This document shows, piece after piece, positions 34,592 through 43,309 of a stretch of 64,000 nt of DNA; within the stretch, counting starts at the first letter, position 1; every line of letters starts with the position of its first letter. The stretch is from positions 160,080-224,079 of the forward strand of contig NZ_NRQR01000025.1 of the NCBI RefSeq assembly GCF_002849595.1. The letters run 5' to 3'. The notes under the pieces are model-generated. The model was not told where the DNA came from. It searched no databases and saw only the letters and a program-made list of their open reading frames with translations. The stretch is from Luteimonas rhizosphaerae (GTDB taxonomy: Bacteria; Pseudomonadota; Gammaproteobacteria; Xanthomonadales; Xanthomonadaceae). The position numbers and the translations under genes are program-made.

Positions 34592-35455
34592 ATGCACCAG
34601 ACTCCATTATCCGACAACGCGCGCGCCCGGTTCGCCGGGATCGACCGCCTGTACGGGCAGGGCAGCGTCGCGCACCTGCAGCGTTGCCACGTCGCCGTGA
34701 TCGGCATGGGGGGCGTCGGCTCCTGGGTGGTCGAGGCGCTGGTGCGCACGGGTGTGGGCCGGCTGACCCTGATCGATGCCGACGACCTCTGCGTGTCGAA
34801 CACGAATCGCCAGCTGCCCGCACTCGCAGGCCAGTACGGGCGCAACAAGGCCGAGGCGATGGCCGAGCGTTGCCTGGCCATCAACCCCGAGGTCGCGGTG
34901 GAGGCGGTGCCCGCGTTCGTCACGCCGGCCAACCTGGGCACGGTGCTCGATCGCGGGTTCGATCTCGTCGTCGATGCCTGCGACAGCTTCCGCAGCAAGG
35001 TCGAGCTGATCGCCTGGTGCCGGCGGCGCAAACTGCCGGTGATCACCGTCGGCGCGGCCGGCGGGCGCATCGATCCGACCCTGGTGCGGGTCCGCGACCT
35101 GTCGCGCACCGAGCACGACGCGATGCTGGCGCTGATCCGCAAGAAGCTGCGCGCGGAGTTCAACTTTCCCAAGAGCCCCAAGCGCTATTTCGGCGTCTCG
35201 GCGATCTATTCGCTGGAGAACGTGCGCTATCCGCAGGCCGACGGCAGCGTCTGTGGCCTGCGGCCGCAGCTCGGCGCCGATGCCGCGCTGGGTCTCGATT
35301 GCGGCGGCGGACTCGGCGCCGCCACGCACATCACCGGCGCCTTTGCGTTCGCGGCCGCTGGCCGGGCGATCGAGCTGCTGCTGAAGCCGGTTGCGGTGCA
35401 GCCGGGGGAGCTGGCCGCAGACGCGGCAGTGGTCGATGTCGCCGCGGGGGATTAA
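34592..35455 (+). CDS. tcdA: tRNA threonylcarbamoyladenosine dehydratase (TcdA/CsdL)
   Basis: A 287-aa E1-like enzyme that cyclises t6A37 of tRNAs to ct6A with ATP. The nucleotide-binding GMGGVGSWVVEALVRTG begins near residue 38, with DADDLCVSNTNRQ and DACDSFRSK further on. SGVSAIYSLE-type (GVSAIYSLENVRYP) and GAATHITGAF motifs complete the family pattern. Its TAA stop and that of the convergent tatD gene are read from the same TTAA (35452-35455). Confidence 0.94.
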   Translation: MHQTPLSDNARARFAGIDRLYGQGSVAHLQRCHVAVIGMGGVGSWVVEALVRTGVGRLTLIDADDLCVSNTNRQLPALAGQYGRNKAEAMAERCLAINPEVAVEAVPAFVTPANLGTVLDRGFDLVVDACDSFRSKVELIAWCRRRKLPVITVGAAGGRIDPTLVRVRDLSRTEHDAMLALIRKKLRAEFNFPKSPKRYFGVSAIYSLENVRYPQADGSVCGLRPQLGADAALGLDCGGGLGAATHITGAFAFAAAGRAIELLLKPVAVQPGELAADAAVVDVAAGD

Positions 35456-36222
35456 GTCGCGTCCGCCCAGCCGAACAGACGCGCGGCGTTCCGTGACGTC
35501 GTCGCTGCCAGTGATCCGGTGCTGACGCCGCGCAACTCCGCCACGACTTCGAGGATCCGACGCAGGCGCGCGGGTTCGTTGCGCTGCCCTCGGATCGCAT
35601 CGTCGGGCTGGTCGGGCGCATCGGTTTCCAGCAGCAGCTGGTCGTCGGGCAGCGCGGTGACGGTGCGGCGCAGACGCTGGGCGCGCGCATAGGTCACGGG
35701 TCCGCCGATGCCGACCAGAAAGCCGAGCGCGTGCAGTTGCGCCGCCTGCTGCTCGCTGCCGGGAAAACTGTGGACCACGCCGCGGACCCCCGGATACCGC
35801 CGGATCGCGCTGATCACTGCATCGACCGCGCGGCGCGCATGCACGATCACCGGCAGGTCGAAGTCGCGCGCCAGGGCGAGCTGCGCGTCGAAATAGTGGG
35901 TCTGACGGTCCCGGTCGAGGCCGTCGACGTAGTAATCGAGTCCGCATTCGCCGACCGCCACCGGCGCTTCGCGTGCCAGCCATTCGCGCAATGTCTGCAG
36001 ATCGCCGGGCGTGTGGTCGTCGAGAAACACCGGGTGCAGGCCATAGGCGGCGTGCAGGCCGGGCGCCGATGCGCAGACCGCCCGCAGCGTCGTCCAGTCT
36101 CGAGCCCGGATCGCCGGCACCACCTGATGGGTGACGCCCGCCGCTCGTGCACGTGCCAGCACCTCGGCGCGATCCGCGGCGAACTCGTCGACATCGAGAT
36201 GGCAGTGGCTGTCGACCAGCAT
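35452..36222 (-). CDS. tatD: TatD-family metal-dependent DNase
   Basis: A 256-aa TIM-barrel hydrolase. Metal ligands appear in order: DSHCHLD, GECGLDYY (Glu), VIVHARRA (His), GVVHSFPGS (His) and LLETDAPD (Asp). Full length. These enzymes are 3'-5' exonucleases or deacylases. ATG at 36222, 14 nt after the DUF6116 gene, so one operon. It shares the terminal TTAA with tcdA. Confidence 0.93.
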   Translation of the reverse strand: MLVDSHCHLDVDEFAADRAEVLARARAAGVTHQVVPAIRARDWTTLRAVCASAPGLHAAYGLHPVFLDDHTPGDLQTLREWLAREAPVAVGECGLDYYVDGLDRDRQTHYFDAQLALARDFDLPVIVHARRAVDAVISAIRRYPGVRGVVHSFPGSEQQAAQLHALGFLVGIGGPVTYARAQRLRRTVTALPDDQLLLETDAPDQPDDAIRGQRNEPARLRRILEVVAELRGVSTGSLAATTSRNAARLFGWADAT

Positions 36223-36236
36223 CGCGGTGGCGCCGC

Positions 36237-36476
36237 TCAGCGGCGGCGCGCGTCGCCGTCGAGCGGCGCCTTCGATTTGGGATCGGTCTCCGACCTGCCG
36301 CGTTTCCATTTCGCCAGCGTGATCGTCGCCAGGCCGAGCAGCAGCTCGTCGATGAGGATGATCGGGTCGGGAATGAAGAGATTGATGAAGAACAGGGCGC
36401 CGACCACCATGAACATGCGTGGATAGCTGAGCCGGCTGAGCCACGCGATCAGCGGGGCGGTCAAGGGACTGGGCAT
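36237..36476 (-). CDS. DUF6116 family small membrane protein
   Basis: A 79-aa protein with two hydrophobic helices (YPRMFMVVGALFFINLFI and IILIDELLLGLATITLA) joined by PDP, and a basic tail. It fits the xanthomonad DUF6116 family, of unknown function. AGGAG lies 6 nt before the ATG at 36476. First gene of a two-gene operon with tatD. Confidence 0.8.
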   Translation of the reverse strand: MPSPLTAPLIAWLSRLSYPRMFMVVGALFFINLFIPDPIILIDELLLGLATITLAKWKRGRSETDPKSKAPLDGDARRR

Positions 36477-36643
36477 CGGACTCCTCCGCCGAACGGGACG
36501 CCGGCACGCTAGCACGTGGCTGCGGCAGCACGGTTTATCAAGCCGTCAGTCTGGCCGACGACATCGCGGTCCTGTTCAGCTTGCGGGTGGTGCAATGCGA
36601 CCCGTGCACTGCAACCGGGCCGACGAGGCCGAAGGAGACGTCG

Positions 36644-37429
36644 ATGAAAGGCAATACCCTCGCGATCGCACTGGCATCGCTTCTGGTCGGCGGCGTCGCC
36701 GTCGGCGCCTATCACAACAGCCGCGATGCGGTGTCGCCCGATCCCACCGTGGCGACGGCGGTCGACGCGCAGACCGGCGAGCTCCTGACCGATGCCGACG
36801 ACACCCTCGACTATGCGGACGTCGTCGCCGTGCAGCCGGTCACCGAGAACGAAACCCTCTACGCGACCGTTCTCGGCACGGACCCCGTGCGCGAAACCAT
36901 GACCAGCACCTCGCCGCGCGAGGTCTGCGAAGACGTCGTCGTGCAGGAGCGTCTGCCCGAGCGTGACGGCAACGTCGGCGGCACGGTCGCGGGTGCGCTG
37001 ATCGGTGGCCTGGTCGGCAACCAGATCGGCAGCGGCAGCGGCCGCAAGGTCGCGACGGCCGCGGGCGCGGCGACCGGTGGCTTTATCGGCAATCGTGTCG
37101 ATCGCAATCACGTCGGTGGTCGCGTGACCGAACGCGGCGACCGCCAGTGCCGCACCGTGCAGGATCCGTCCGAGGCGTCGCGCGTGGTCGCCTACAACGT
37201 GACCTACCGCAATCCGGATGGCACCACGGGCACGATGCGCACCGACAGCAAGCCGGGAAACCGCATCGAACTGGGCGACGAAGCGCGCACCATCGGCTAC
37301 GACGTGACCTACCGCTACGACGGCGCCGAGCGCACGATCCGCATGGAAGAAGACCCGGGCGAGCGCCTGCCGGTCCTCAACGGCAAGATCATGACCGCGG
37401 CGCTCGAGGTCCCTGCCGAGCGCGGTTGA
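36644..37429 (+). CDS. Glycine-zipper 2TM domain envelope protein
   Basis: A 261-aa protein with an N-terminal signal or anchor (LAIALASLLVGGVAVGAY), an acidic segment, and a CEDVVVQERLPERDGN segment. The glycine-zipper pair GGTVAGALIGGLVGNQIGSGSGRK and AAGAATGGFIGNRV (each cited in part) follows. The C-terminal half has two repeats, YNVTYRNPDGTTGTMRTDSKPG and YDVTYRYDGAERTIRMEEDPG (cited by their starts YNVTYRNPDG and YDVTYRYDGA). These proteins sit in the envelope, often under stress control. A GGAGACG site precedes the ATG. Confidence 0.85.
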   Translation: MKGNTLAIALASLLVGGVAVGAYHNSRDAVSPDPTVATAVDAQTGELLTDADDTLDYADVVAVQPVTENETLYATVLGTDPVRETMTSTSPREVCEDVVVQERLPERDGNVGGTVAGALIGGLVGNQIGSGSGRKVATAAGAATGGFIGNRVDRNHVGGRVTERGDRQCRTVQDPSEASRVVAYNVTYRNPDGTTGTMRTDSKPGNRIELGDEARTIGYDVTYRYDGAERTIRMEEDPGERLPVLNGKIMTAALEVPAERG

Positions 37430-37448
37430 TCTGCGGCGGTGTCCTGAA

Positions 37449-37478
37449 GAGGGCCGGCAATCGCCGGCTCTTTTTTTT
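37449..37478 (+). terminator. Intrinsic terminator after the glycine-zipper gene
   Basis: An 8-bp stem (GGGCCGGC/GCCGGCTC, one G-U pair) with an AATC loop and an 8-T run, 20 nt after the stop codon. Confidence 0.93.
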
Positions 37479-37711
37479 GCGCGCGAGGCGGACGCGCGCT
37501 TGCGGATGCGGTGGATCGCGCGACCCTCCGGAATCCAGTGCCGATGCCCGTGACGGCGCGAGTCGCGTTCGAGCGCCGCAGGCGGATGCTCGTCGGTCGG
37601 CACCGGCGGCAGCGGGGCGCAGCGTCCCGCCGCGCATCGCATGTTGCAGGACGGCGGGCCAGCGCGAGGGCCCGCTCGCTACAATGCGATCTTTCCGCCG
37701 GATCGCGTCCC

Positions 37712-38875
37712 ATGGCCCTGCATCCCTACGATCTCTACGACGTCCGTTCCCTGCTCAGCGACGAAGAGCGTGCGGTGCAGGATGCCGTCGCCCGGTTCAC
37801 CGACGAGCGCGTGCTGCCGATCATCGGCGACTGCTTCGACCAGGCCCGCTTCCCGGCGGAACTGATCCCGGACATGGCGGGTCTCGGACTGCTCGGCGCG
37901 ACGCTGCCGGAGGAATACGGCTGCGCGGGTCTGAACTCGGTCAGCTACGGGCTCATCTGCCAGGAACTCGAGCGGGGCGATTCCGGCCTGCGCAGTTTCG
38001 CCAGCGTGCAGTCGTCGCTGTGCATGTATCCGATCTACGCCTACGGCAGCGAGGACCAGCGGCGTCGCTGGCTGCCCGACATGGCCGCGGGCACGGTCAT
38101 CGGCTGCTTCGGCCTGACCGAGGCGCACGGCGGTTCGGACCCGGCGAACATGAAGACGCACGCCAGGCGCGACGGCGACGACTGGGTGCTCAACGGCGCC
38201 AAGATGTGGATCACCAACGGCAACCTCGCGCATGTCGCGATCGTCTGGGCGCAGACCGACGACGGGATCCAGGGTTTCCTGGTCGAACGCGGGTTCGCCG
38301 GTTTCAGCGCGCAGGAGATCAAGCACAAGATGAGCCTGCGCGCGTCGGTGACCAGCGCCCTGTACTTCGATGACGTGCGCGTGCCCGAGGCCAACCGGTT
38401 GCCGAACGTCAAAGGCCTCAAGGGCCCGCTTGGTTGCCTCACGCAGGCGCGTTACGGCATCACCTGGGGGCCGATCGGCGCGGCGGTCGCGTGCCTGGAC
38501 GAAGCGCTCGGCTATTCGAAGGAACGCATCCTGTTCGACCGGCCGGTGGCCGCGACGCAGAGCGCGCAGCTGAAGATGGCCGACTGGGCGCGTCGCATCA
38601 CCGGTGCACAGCTGCTGTCGCTGCAACTCGGCCGCCTGAAGGACGCCGGCACCATGCAGCCCACGCAGGTCAGTCTGGCGAAGTGGAACAACTGCCGCAT
38701 GGCGATCGACATCGCCCGCGAGGCGCGCGACCTGCTCGGCGGCGCCGGCATCACGACCGAGCACTGCCCGATCCGCCACGCGCTCAATCTGGAATCGGTG
38801 ATCACCTACGAAGGCACGGAAACCGTGCACCAGCTGGTGGTCGGCCGCGAGCTGACGGGCATCAACGCGTTCTGA
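37712..38875 (+). CDS. gcdH: Glutaryl-CoA dehydrogenase
   Basis: A 387-aa acyl-CoA dehydrogenase-family flavoprotein. GcdH oxidises and decarboxylates glutaryl-CoA to crotonyl-CoA in lysine/tryptophan breakdown, passing electrons to ETF. The FAD/substrate motif CFGLTEAHGGSDPANM, WITNGNLAHVAIVWA, and the terminal region IRHALNLESVITYEGTETVH (catalytic Glu near 367 in YEGT) with VGRELTGINAF match the GcdH branch rather than short-chain dehydrogenases. The aminoadipate-semialdehyde-type ALDH at 54223 would act earlier in the same catabolic direction. Start ATG at 37712. Confidence 0.9.
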   Translation: MALHPYDLYDVRSLLSDEERAVQDAVARFTDERVLPIIGDCFDQARFPAELIPDMAGLGLLGATLPEEYGCAGLNSVSYGLICQELERGDSGLRSFASVQSSLCMYPIYAYGSEDQRRRWLPDMAAGTVIGCFGLTEAHGGSDPANMKTHARRDGDDWVLNGAKMWITNGNLAHVAIVWAQTDDGIQGFLVERGFAGFSAQEIKHKMSLRASVTSALYFDDVRVPEANRLPNVKGLKGPLGCLTQARYGITWGPIGAAVACLDEALGYSKERILFDRPVAATQSAQLKMADWARRITGAQLLSLQLGRLKDAGTMQPTQVSLAKWNNCRMAIDIAREARDLLGGAGITTEHCPIRHALNLESVITYEGTETVHQLVVGRELTGINAF

Positions 38876-38883
38876 GTGGACCG

Positions 38884-38913
38884 GGGCCGGCAACGGCGCC
38901 GGCCCGGCGTTTT
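38884..38913 (+). terminator. Probable terminator after gcdH
   Basis: An 8-bp stem (GGGCCGGC/GCCGGCCC) with a 6-nt loop, then GGCGTTTT. The T-run starts 4 nt after the stem, so strength is moderate. The next gene begins 15 nt later. Confidence 0.6.
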
Positions 38914-38927
38914 CCGGAGGATCTGGC

Positions 38928-39494
38928 ATGTCGCAGGACGTGGAAAGGGGACCGGTGCTGCACACCGCGCGGCTGACGTTGCGGGTGCCGCGGATCGAGG
39001 ATTTCGAACGCTACGCCGAGGTCATCGGCGATCCCGACGCGGCGCGCTACATCGGCGGTCATCTGCCGCGCGGCGCGGCGTGGCGTCGCTTCCTGCAGAT
39101 GCCCGGCGCGTGGGTCGTGCAGGGCTTCGCGATGTTCTCGGTGATCGAGACCGCGACCGGCCGCTGGCTGGGCCAGACCGGCCCATGGCAGCCCGAGGGC
39201 TGGCCGGGCACCGAGGTGGGATTCGTGTTCCACCCGGATGCCTGGGGCAAGGGTTTCGCGCGCGAAGCCGCGACCGCTGCGACGGACTGGGCGGTGGACA
39301 CGCTGGGCTGGGACGAGATCATCCATTGCATCGATCCCGACAACCATGCCTCGCAACAGCTGGCACGGCGACTGGGCGCGGAGAACAGCGGGCCGGGCGT
39401 GCTGCCACCGCCGTCCGAGGAGGCACGCGTCGACGTCTGGCGCCAGAGCGCGGCGCAGTGGCGCGCGCGCCGGGCCGTCGAGACCGCCGCCTGA
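38928..39494 (+). CDS. GNAT acetyltransferase (RimJ/RimL-like)
   Basis: A 188-aa acetyltransferase beginning LHTARLTLRVPRIEDFERYAEVIGDPDAARYIGG (cited by LHTARLTLR and GDPDAARYIGG), the usual RimJ/RimL entry. The acetyl-CoA site is FHPDAWGKGFAREAATA, and the late motif IDPDNHASQQLARRLGAE. Substrate unknown: protein N-termini or small amines. CGGAGG lies 7 nt before the ATG. Confidence 0.9.
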   Translation: MSQDVERGPVLHTARLTLRVPRIEDFERYAEVIGDPDAARYIGGHLPRGAAWRRFLQMPGAWVVQGFAMFSVIETATGRWLGQTGPWQPEGWPGTEVGFVFHPDAWGKGFAREAATAATDWAVDTLGWDEIIHCIDPDNHASQQLARRLGAENSGPGVLPPPSEEARVDVWRQSAAQWRARRAVETAA

Positions 39495-39636
39495 TGCGGG
39501 CCGGGCGGTGGGCGAGGGCGCATCGCCTGCCGGGCGACGGCGACATCGGCCCGCCGTGCCGCTCTCGCGTCGTCGGGGTGCGCGACGCGTGCCGCGCGGC
39601 CGCGCGCATGACGAAGACGGGCCGGACGCACGCGCC

Positions 39637-40287
39637 GTGATCACGCTCTACGGCAATTCGTGGTCGGGCAACTGCCACAAGGTCCGCCTGCTGCTCGCGC
39701 AGCTGGGGCAGGACTGTCGCTGGATCGAGGTCGACAGTCCCGGCGGCGCGACCCGGACGCCGGCATTCCTCGCGTTGAATCCCAACGGCAGGGTGCCGGT
39801 GCTGGTCCGCGAGGATGGCGACGTGCTGGTCGAATCCAACGCGATGCTGGTCTGGCTCGCCGACAACGCGCCATCGTCGGGCCTCATGCCGCAGGCGCCC
39901 TGGCCACGCGCGCAGGCCCTGTCCTGGATGTTCTTCGAGCAGTACAGCCACGAGCCCTGCATCGCGGTCGCCCGCTTCATCCGCGGCTGGACGTCGCACG
40001 CGTCCCCACGCCGCGCCGAACTGCCGGCGCTGCACGCGCGCGGGCACGAGGCCCTGCGGGTCATGGCGCGGCATCTGCAGTCGCAGGCCTGGTTCACCGG
40101 CCCGGCCTACGGAATCGCCGATATCGCCCTCGCCGCCTACACCGCGGTCGCCGCTGACGGCGGTTTCGATCTCACGCCGTATCCCGCGGTGCGCGACTGG
40201 CTGGCGCGCGTGGCCGCGACGCCCGGCTATGTGCCGATGCCGGCGCCGCCTTCCGACATCGCCGCGCGCTTCGCGCAGGCCGACTGA
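39637..40287 (+). CDS. Glutathione S-transferase family protein
   Basis: A 216-aa GST. The fold starts ITLYGNSWSGNCHKVRLLL, with the active Ser/Cys region SGNC. LNPNGRVPVLV and LVESNAMLVWLAD form the glutathione site; the C-terminal helical domain has YGIADIALAAYTAV. The only start placing the fold at the N-terminus is GTG 39637; no in-frame ATG is nearby upstream. It is cocistronic with the fused E1 gene 25 nt further. Confidence 0.88.
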   Translation: MITLYGNSWSGNCHKVRLLLAQLGQDCRWIEVDSPGGATRTPAFLALNPNGRVPVLVREDGDVLVESNAMLVWLADNAPSSGLMPQAPWPRAQALSWMFFEQYSHEPCIAVARFIRGWTSHASPRRAELPALHARGHEALRVMARHLQSQAWFTGPAYGIADIALAAYTAVAADGGFDLTPYPAVRDWLARVAATPGYVPMPAPPSDIAARFAQAD

Positions 40288-40312
40288 CATCGATCCCACA
40301 CCGGACGAGCCG

Positions 40313-42586
40313 ATGACCTTCCAGCGTGTCCCCGATCCGATCCCGGCGCGCATGCGCGGCCTCAATCGCGCCGAGATCTGCGACGTCAACTTCCAGGAAT
40401 TCGTGCAGGGCTGGGACGGCACGCGGCGTCCTGCGCCTGGCGACGACGCGCCGGTGCTCGAGGGCAGCGCGCTCGATGCACGCGGCTTCCGGGCGTTGTT
40501 CGAATCACAGATCGTCAGCCGCCACCTCGACCTGATGGCGCGGGTGCTGCGGGTCCAGAACAAGGTCTTCTACACGATCGGCTCCAGCGGCCACGAAGGC
40601 AACGCGATGGTCGCGCGCGCGACCCGCCACACCGATCCCGCATTCCTGCATTACCGCAGCGGCGCCTTCATGGCCGAGCGGTTCCGCAAGCTGCCGGGCC
40701 TGGATCCGGTGATGGACTCGGCGCTGTCGTTCGCTGCCAGCCGCGACGATCCCGCCAGCGGCGGCCGCCACAAGGTCTGGGGCAGCAAGCCGCTCTGGGT
40801 GCTGCCGCAGACCTCGACGATCGCCTCGCATCTGCCGAAAGCCTTCGGCACGGCGATCGCGATCGAGCAGGGGCGCCGCATCGGCCATGCGCTGCCGGTG
40901 CCCGACGACAGCATCGTGATCTGCTCGTTCGGCGATGCGTCGAGCAACCACGCGACCGCGCAGACCGCCTTCAACGCGGCGGGGTTGACGGCCTACCAGA
41001 AGCTGCCGGCGCCGGTGCTGTTCGTCTGCGAGGACAATGGCATCGGCATCTCGGTCAAGACGCCAGACGGCTGGATCGCGCGCAATTTCGCGCACCGCCC
41101 GGACCTCGACTACATCGCCGCCGACGGCCTCGATCTCGCCGGCGGCTACGCCGACGTGCAGCGTGCGGTGGCGCACTGCCGCAGGACCCGACGTCCGACC
41201 TTTCTGCACCTGCGCACGACCCGGCTCATGGGGCATGCCGGTACCGACTTCGAGATCGAATGGCGGCCGCTCGAGGAACTGTGCGCGGTCGAGGCCAGCG
41301 ATCCGCTGTTGCGTTCGGCGGCCATCGCGCTGGAGTCGGGACTGCTGTCGAAGGACGAGGTGCTGGCGCTCTACGAATCGACGCGTGCCGCCTGTTTCGC
41401 CGCGGCCGAGGCCGCCGACCGGCGGCCCAGGCTGACGACGCTGGCGGAGGTGATCGCACCGCTCGCGCCGTATTCGCCGGCGAAGGTGCAGGCCGAGGCG
41501 ACGCGCGTCGACCATGCGCCCGCGCGCGCGGCCGTGTTCGGCGGGGAGGACCGACTGCCCGAGGCCCAGCCGCCGCGGCATCTGGCGATCCAGCTCAACC
41601 AGGCGCTGCACGACCTGTTCGCGAAGTATCCCGAAACGGTGCTGTTCGGCGAGGACGTCGCGCGCAAGGGCGGCGTCTACACGGTGACCAAGGGCCTGCA
41701 GAAAGCCTTCGGCGCACGCCGCGTGTTCAATACTCTGCTCGACGAGACGGTGATTCTCGGCCTGGCCCAGGGCTACGCGAACATGGGGATGCTGCCGCTG
41801 CCAGAAATCCAGTACCTGGCGTATTTCCACAATGCCGGCGACCAGATCCGCGGCGAAGCGGCGAGCCTGCAGTTCTTCAGCAACGGCCAGTACCGCAATC
41901 CGATGGTGCTGCGGATCGCGTCGCTCGGATACCAGCGTGGCTTCGGTGGGCATTTCCACAACGACAATTCGATCACCGCGCTGCGCGACATCCCCGGGCT
42001 GGTCGTCGGCTGTCCCAGCCGCGGCGACGACGCGGCGATGATGCTGCGCACCCTGGCCGCACTGGCGAAGATCGACGGCCGCGTCTGCGCGCTGCTCGAA
42101 CCGATCGCGCTGTACATGACCAAGGATCTCCACGCGCCCGGCGACGGCGGCTGGCTGACCACGTATCCGCCGCCCGACCGCGCGCTCGTATTCGGCGAGG
42201 CGCGGGTCTACGCGCCGGAGGCCACGGATTGCGTGGTGTTCACCTTCGGCAACGGCGTGCCGATGAGCCTGCGCGCGGCGCGGGCGATCGAGGCGGCACG
42301 CGGCTGGCGGCTGCGGGTCGTCGACCTGCGCTGGCTGCTGCCCTTGAACGAGGCAGCGATCGCCCGGCATGCCGCCGAGTGTGCGCGGATTCTCGTCGTC
42401 GACGAGGGGCGTCGCAGCGCCGGGGTCGGGGAGGGCGTCATCACCGCGATCGCCGAGGCCGGACTCGGCGAGAAGCCGATGCGGCGGGTCGTTGGGGCCG
42501 ACACGTTCACGCCACTGGCGGGCGCGGCGTTCCTGGTGATTCCGTCGGAGGCGGACATCGTTGCCGCGGCGATGGCCTTGGCCTGA
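40313..42586 (+). CDS. Fused E1 alpha-beta component of a thiamine-dependent 2-oxoacid dehydrogenase
   Basis: A 757-aa protein joining the alpha (about 1-390) and beta (about 405-757) chains of a branched-chain or pyruvate type E1. The alpha half has YRSGAFMAERF, the thiamine diphosphate motif CSFGDASSNHATAQTAFN ending in FVCEDNGIGIS, and HLRTTRLMGHAG. The beta half has LFGEDVARKGGVYTVTKGL, NTLLDETVILGLAQGYA and GFGGHFHNDNS. It decarboxylates a 2-oxoacid and transfers the acyl group to an E2 lipoyl domain. No E2 or E3 gene is adjacent. Fused proteins of this length are known in xanthomonads and Bacteroidetes. Exact substrate undecided. Confidence 0.9.
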   Translation: MTFQRVPDPIPARMRGLNRAEICDVNFQEFVQGWDGTRRPAPGDDAPVLEGSALDARGFRALFESQIVSRHLDLMARVLRVQNKVFYTIGSSGHEGNAMVARATRHTDPAFLHYRSGAFMAERFRKLPGLDPVMDSALSFAASRDDPASGGRHKVWGSKPLWVLPQTSTIASHLPKAFGTAIAIEQGRRIGHALPVPDDSIVICSFGDASSNHATAQTAFNAAGLTAYQKLPAPVLFVCEDNGIGISVKTPDGWIARNFAHRPDLDYIAADGLDLAGGYADVQRAVAHCRRTRRPTFLHLRTTRLMGHAGTDFEIEWRPLEELCAVEASDPLLRSAAIALESGLLSKDEVLALYESTRAACFAAAEAADRRPRLTTLAEVIAPLAPYSPAKVQAEATRVDHAPARAAVFGGEDRLPEAQPPRHLAIQLNQALHDLFAKYPETVLFGEDVARKGGVYTVTKGLQKAFGARRVFNTLLDETVILGLAQGYANMGMLPLPEIQYLAYFHNAGDQIRGEAASLQFFSNGQYRNPMVLRIASLGYQRGFGGHFHNDNSITALRDIPGLVVGCPSRGDDAAMMLRTLAALAKIDGRVCALLEPIALYMTKDLHAPGDGGWLTTYPPPDRALVFGEARVYAPEATDCVVFTFGNGVPMSLRAARAIEAARGWRLRVVDLRWLLPLNEAAIARHAAECARILVVDEGRRSAGVGEGVITAIAEAGLGEKPMRRVVGADTFTPLAGAAFLVIPSEADIVAAAMALA

Positions 42587-42596
42587 GTGCCGTTGC

Positions 42597-42630
42597 AAAA
42601 GACGAAGCGCGGCCGGAACCGCGCTTCGTC
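42597..42630. terminator. Bidirectional terminator between fused E1 and the OmpA-type gene
   Basis: A perfect 12-bp stem (GACGAAGCGCGG/CCGCGCTTCGTC) with a 6-nt loop sits between two convergent genes. AAAA directly before it gives TTTT on the minus strand, so it ends the OmpA-type gene by the intrinsic route and probably stops rightward transcripts too. Confidence 0.85.
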
Positions 42631-42652
42631 GTCACGCACGGCAGCGATGACC

Positions 42653-43153
42653 TCAGTCCGCGAACCGGACCCGCACCTCGACCCTGCGGTTCGGCGCCAG
42701 GCAGGCGACCAGGGCCTCGCCACGTTCACTGGTGCATTCGATGACCGGCTCGACATCGCCGCGACCAACGGCGGTGATCCGGTCCGCCGGCACGCCCTGC
42801 TCGACGAGGTAGTCCCGCACCGCGTCGGCGCGCCGGTTGGACAGCCGCAGGTTGGCCTGCGCGGTGCCGATCCGGTCGCTGTGGCCGATGACGTGGACGA
42901 TCTCCAGCGGGCGGTTGCCCGTCAGGCGCGCGGCCAGCGCATCGAGTTCGGCGCGGCCTTCAGGGCCGATATCGCGCACGCTGGCCTTGCCGAAGGCGAA
43001 CAGGCCGTCGGCGCCGAGCTTCTCGACGAACGCGCTCGGTGGCGCCGGTGGCGGCGGCTCCGGGGCCGGAGGCGGTGCAGTGGTGGTGCAGGCGGCGAGC
43101 AACAGGCCGGAGGCCAATGCCGCGGCGAGCGCGGCAGGTGCGGTCTTCTTCAT
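42653..43153 (-). CDS. OmpA-family peptidoglycan-binding lipoprotein
   Basis: A 166-aa lipoprotein (ASGLLLAAC, Cys22), with a Pro-rich linker (PPPAPEPPPPAPP) and an OmpA-C domain. VIGHSDRIGTAQANLRLSNRRADAV contains the peptidoglycan-binding Asp/Arg (cited in part as GHSDRIGT and SNRRADAV). NRRVEVRVR ends the domain. AAAGGGA precedes the ATG at 43153. It anchors the outer membrane to the wall. Confidence 0.93.
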   Translation of the reverse strand: MKKTAPAALAAALASGLLLAACTTTAPPPAPEPPPPAPPSAFVEKLGADGLFAFGKASVRDIGPEGRAELDALAARLTGNRPLEIVHVIGHSDRIGTAQANLRLSNRRADAVRDYLVEQGVPADRITAVGRGDVEPVIECTSERGEALVACLAPNRRVEVRVRFAD

Positions 43154-43309
43154 GATGTCCCTTTCAACGTCGGTTGAACCCCCAGGAACACAGGCATCCT
43201 GGTGCCCGCGTCGACATCCCCTGACACGCATGCGCGCGCTGTCGAGCCCCGAGCATAGCAGCGCGAATCGACGCGGAACGGGTCGCCCGAGTGGGCCGGC
43301 GCGCTGCGG

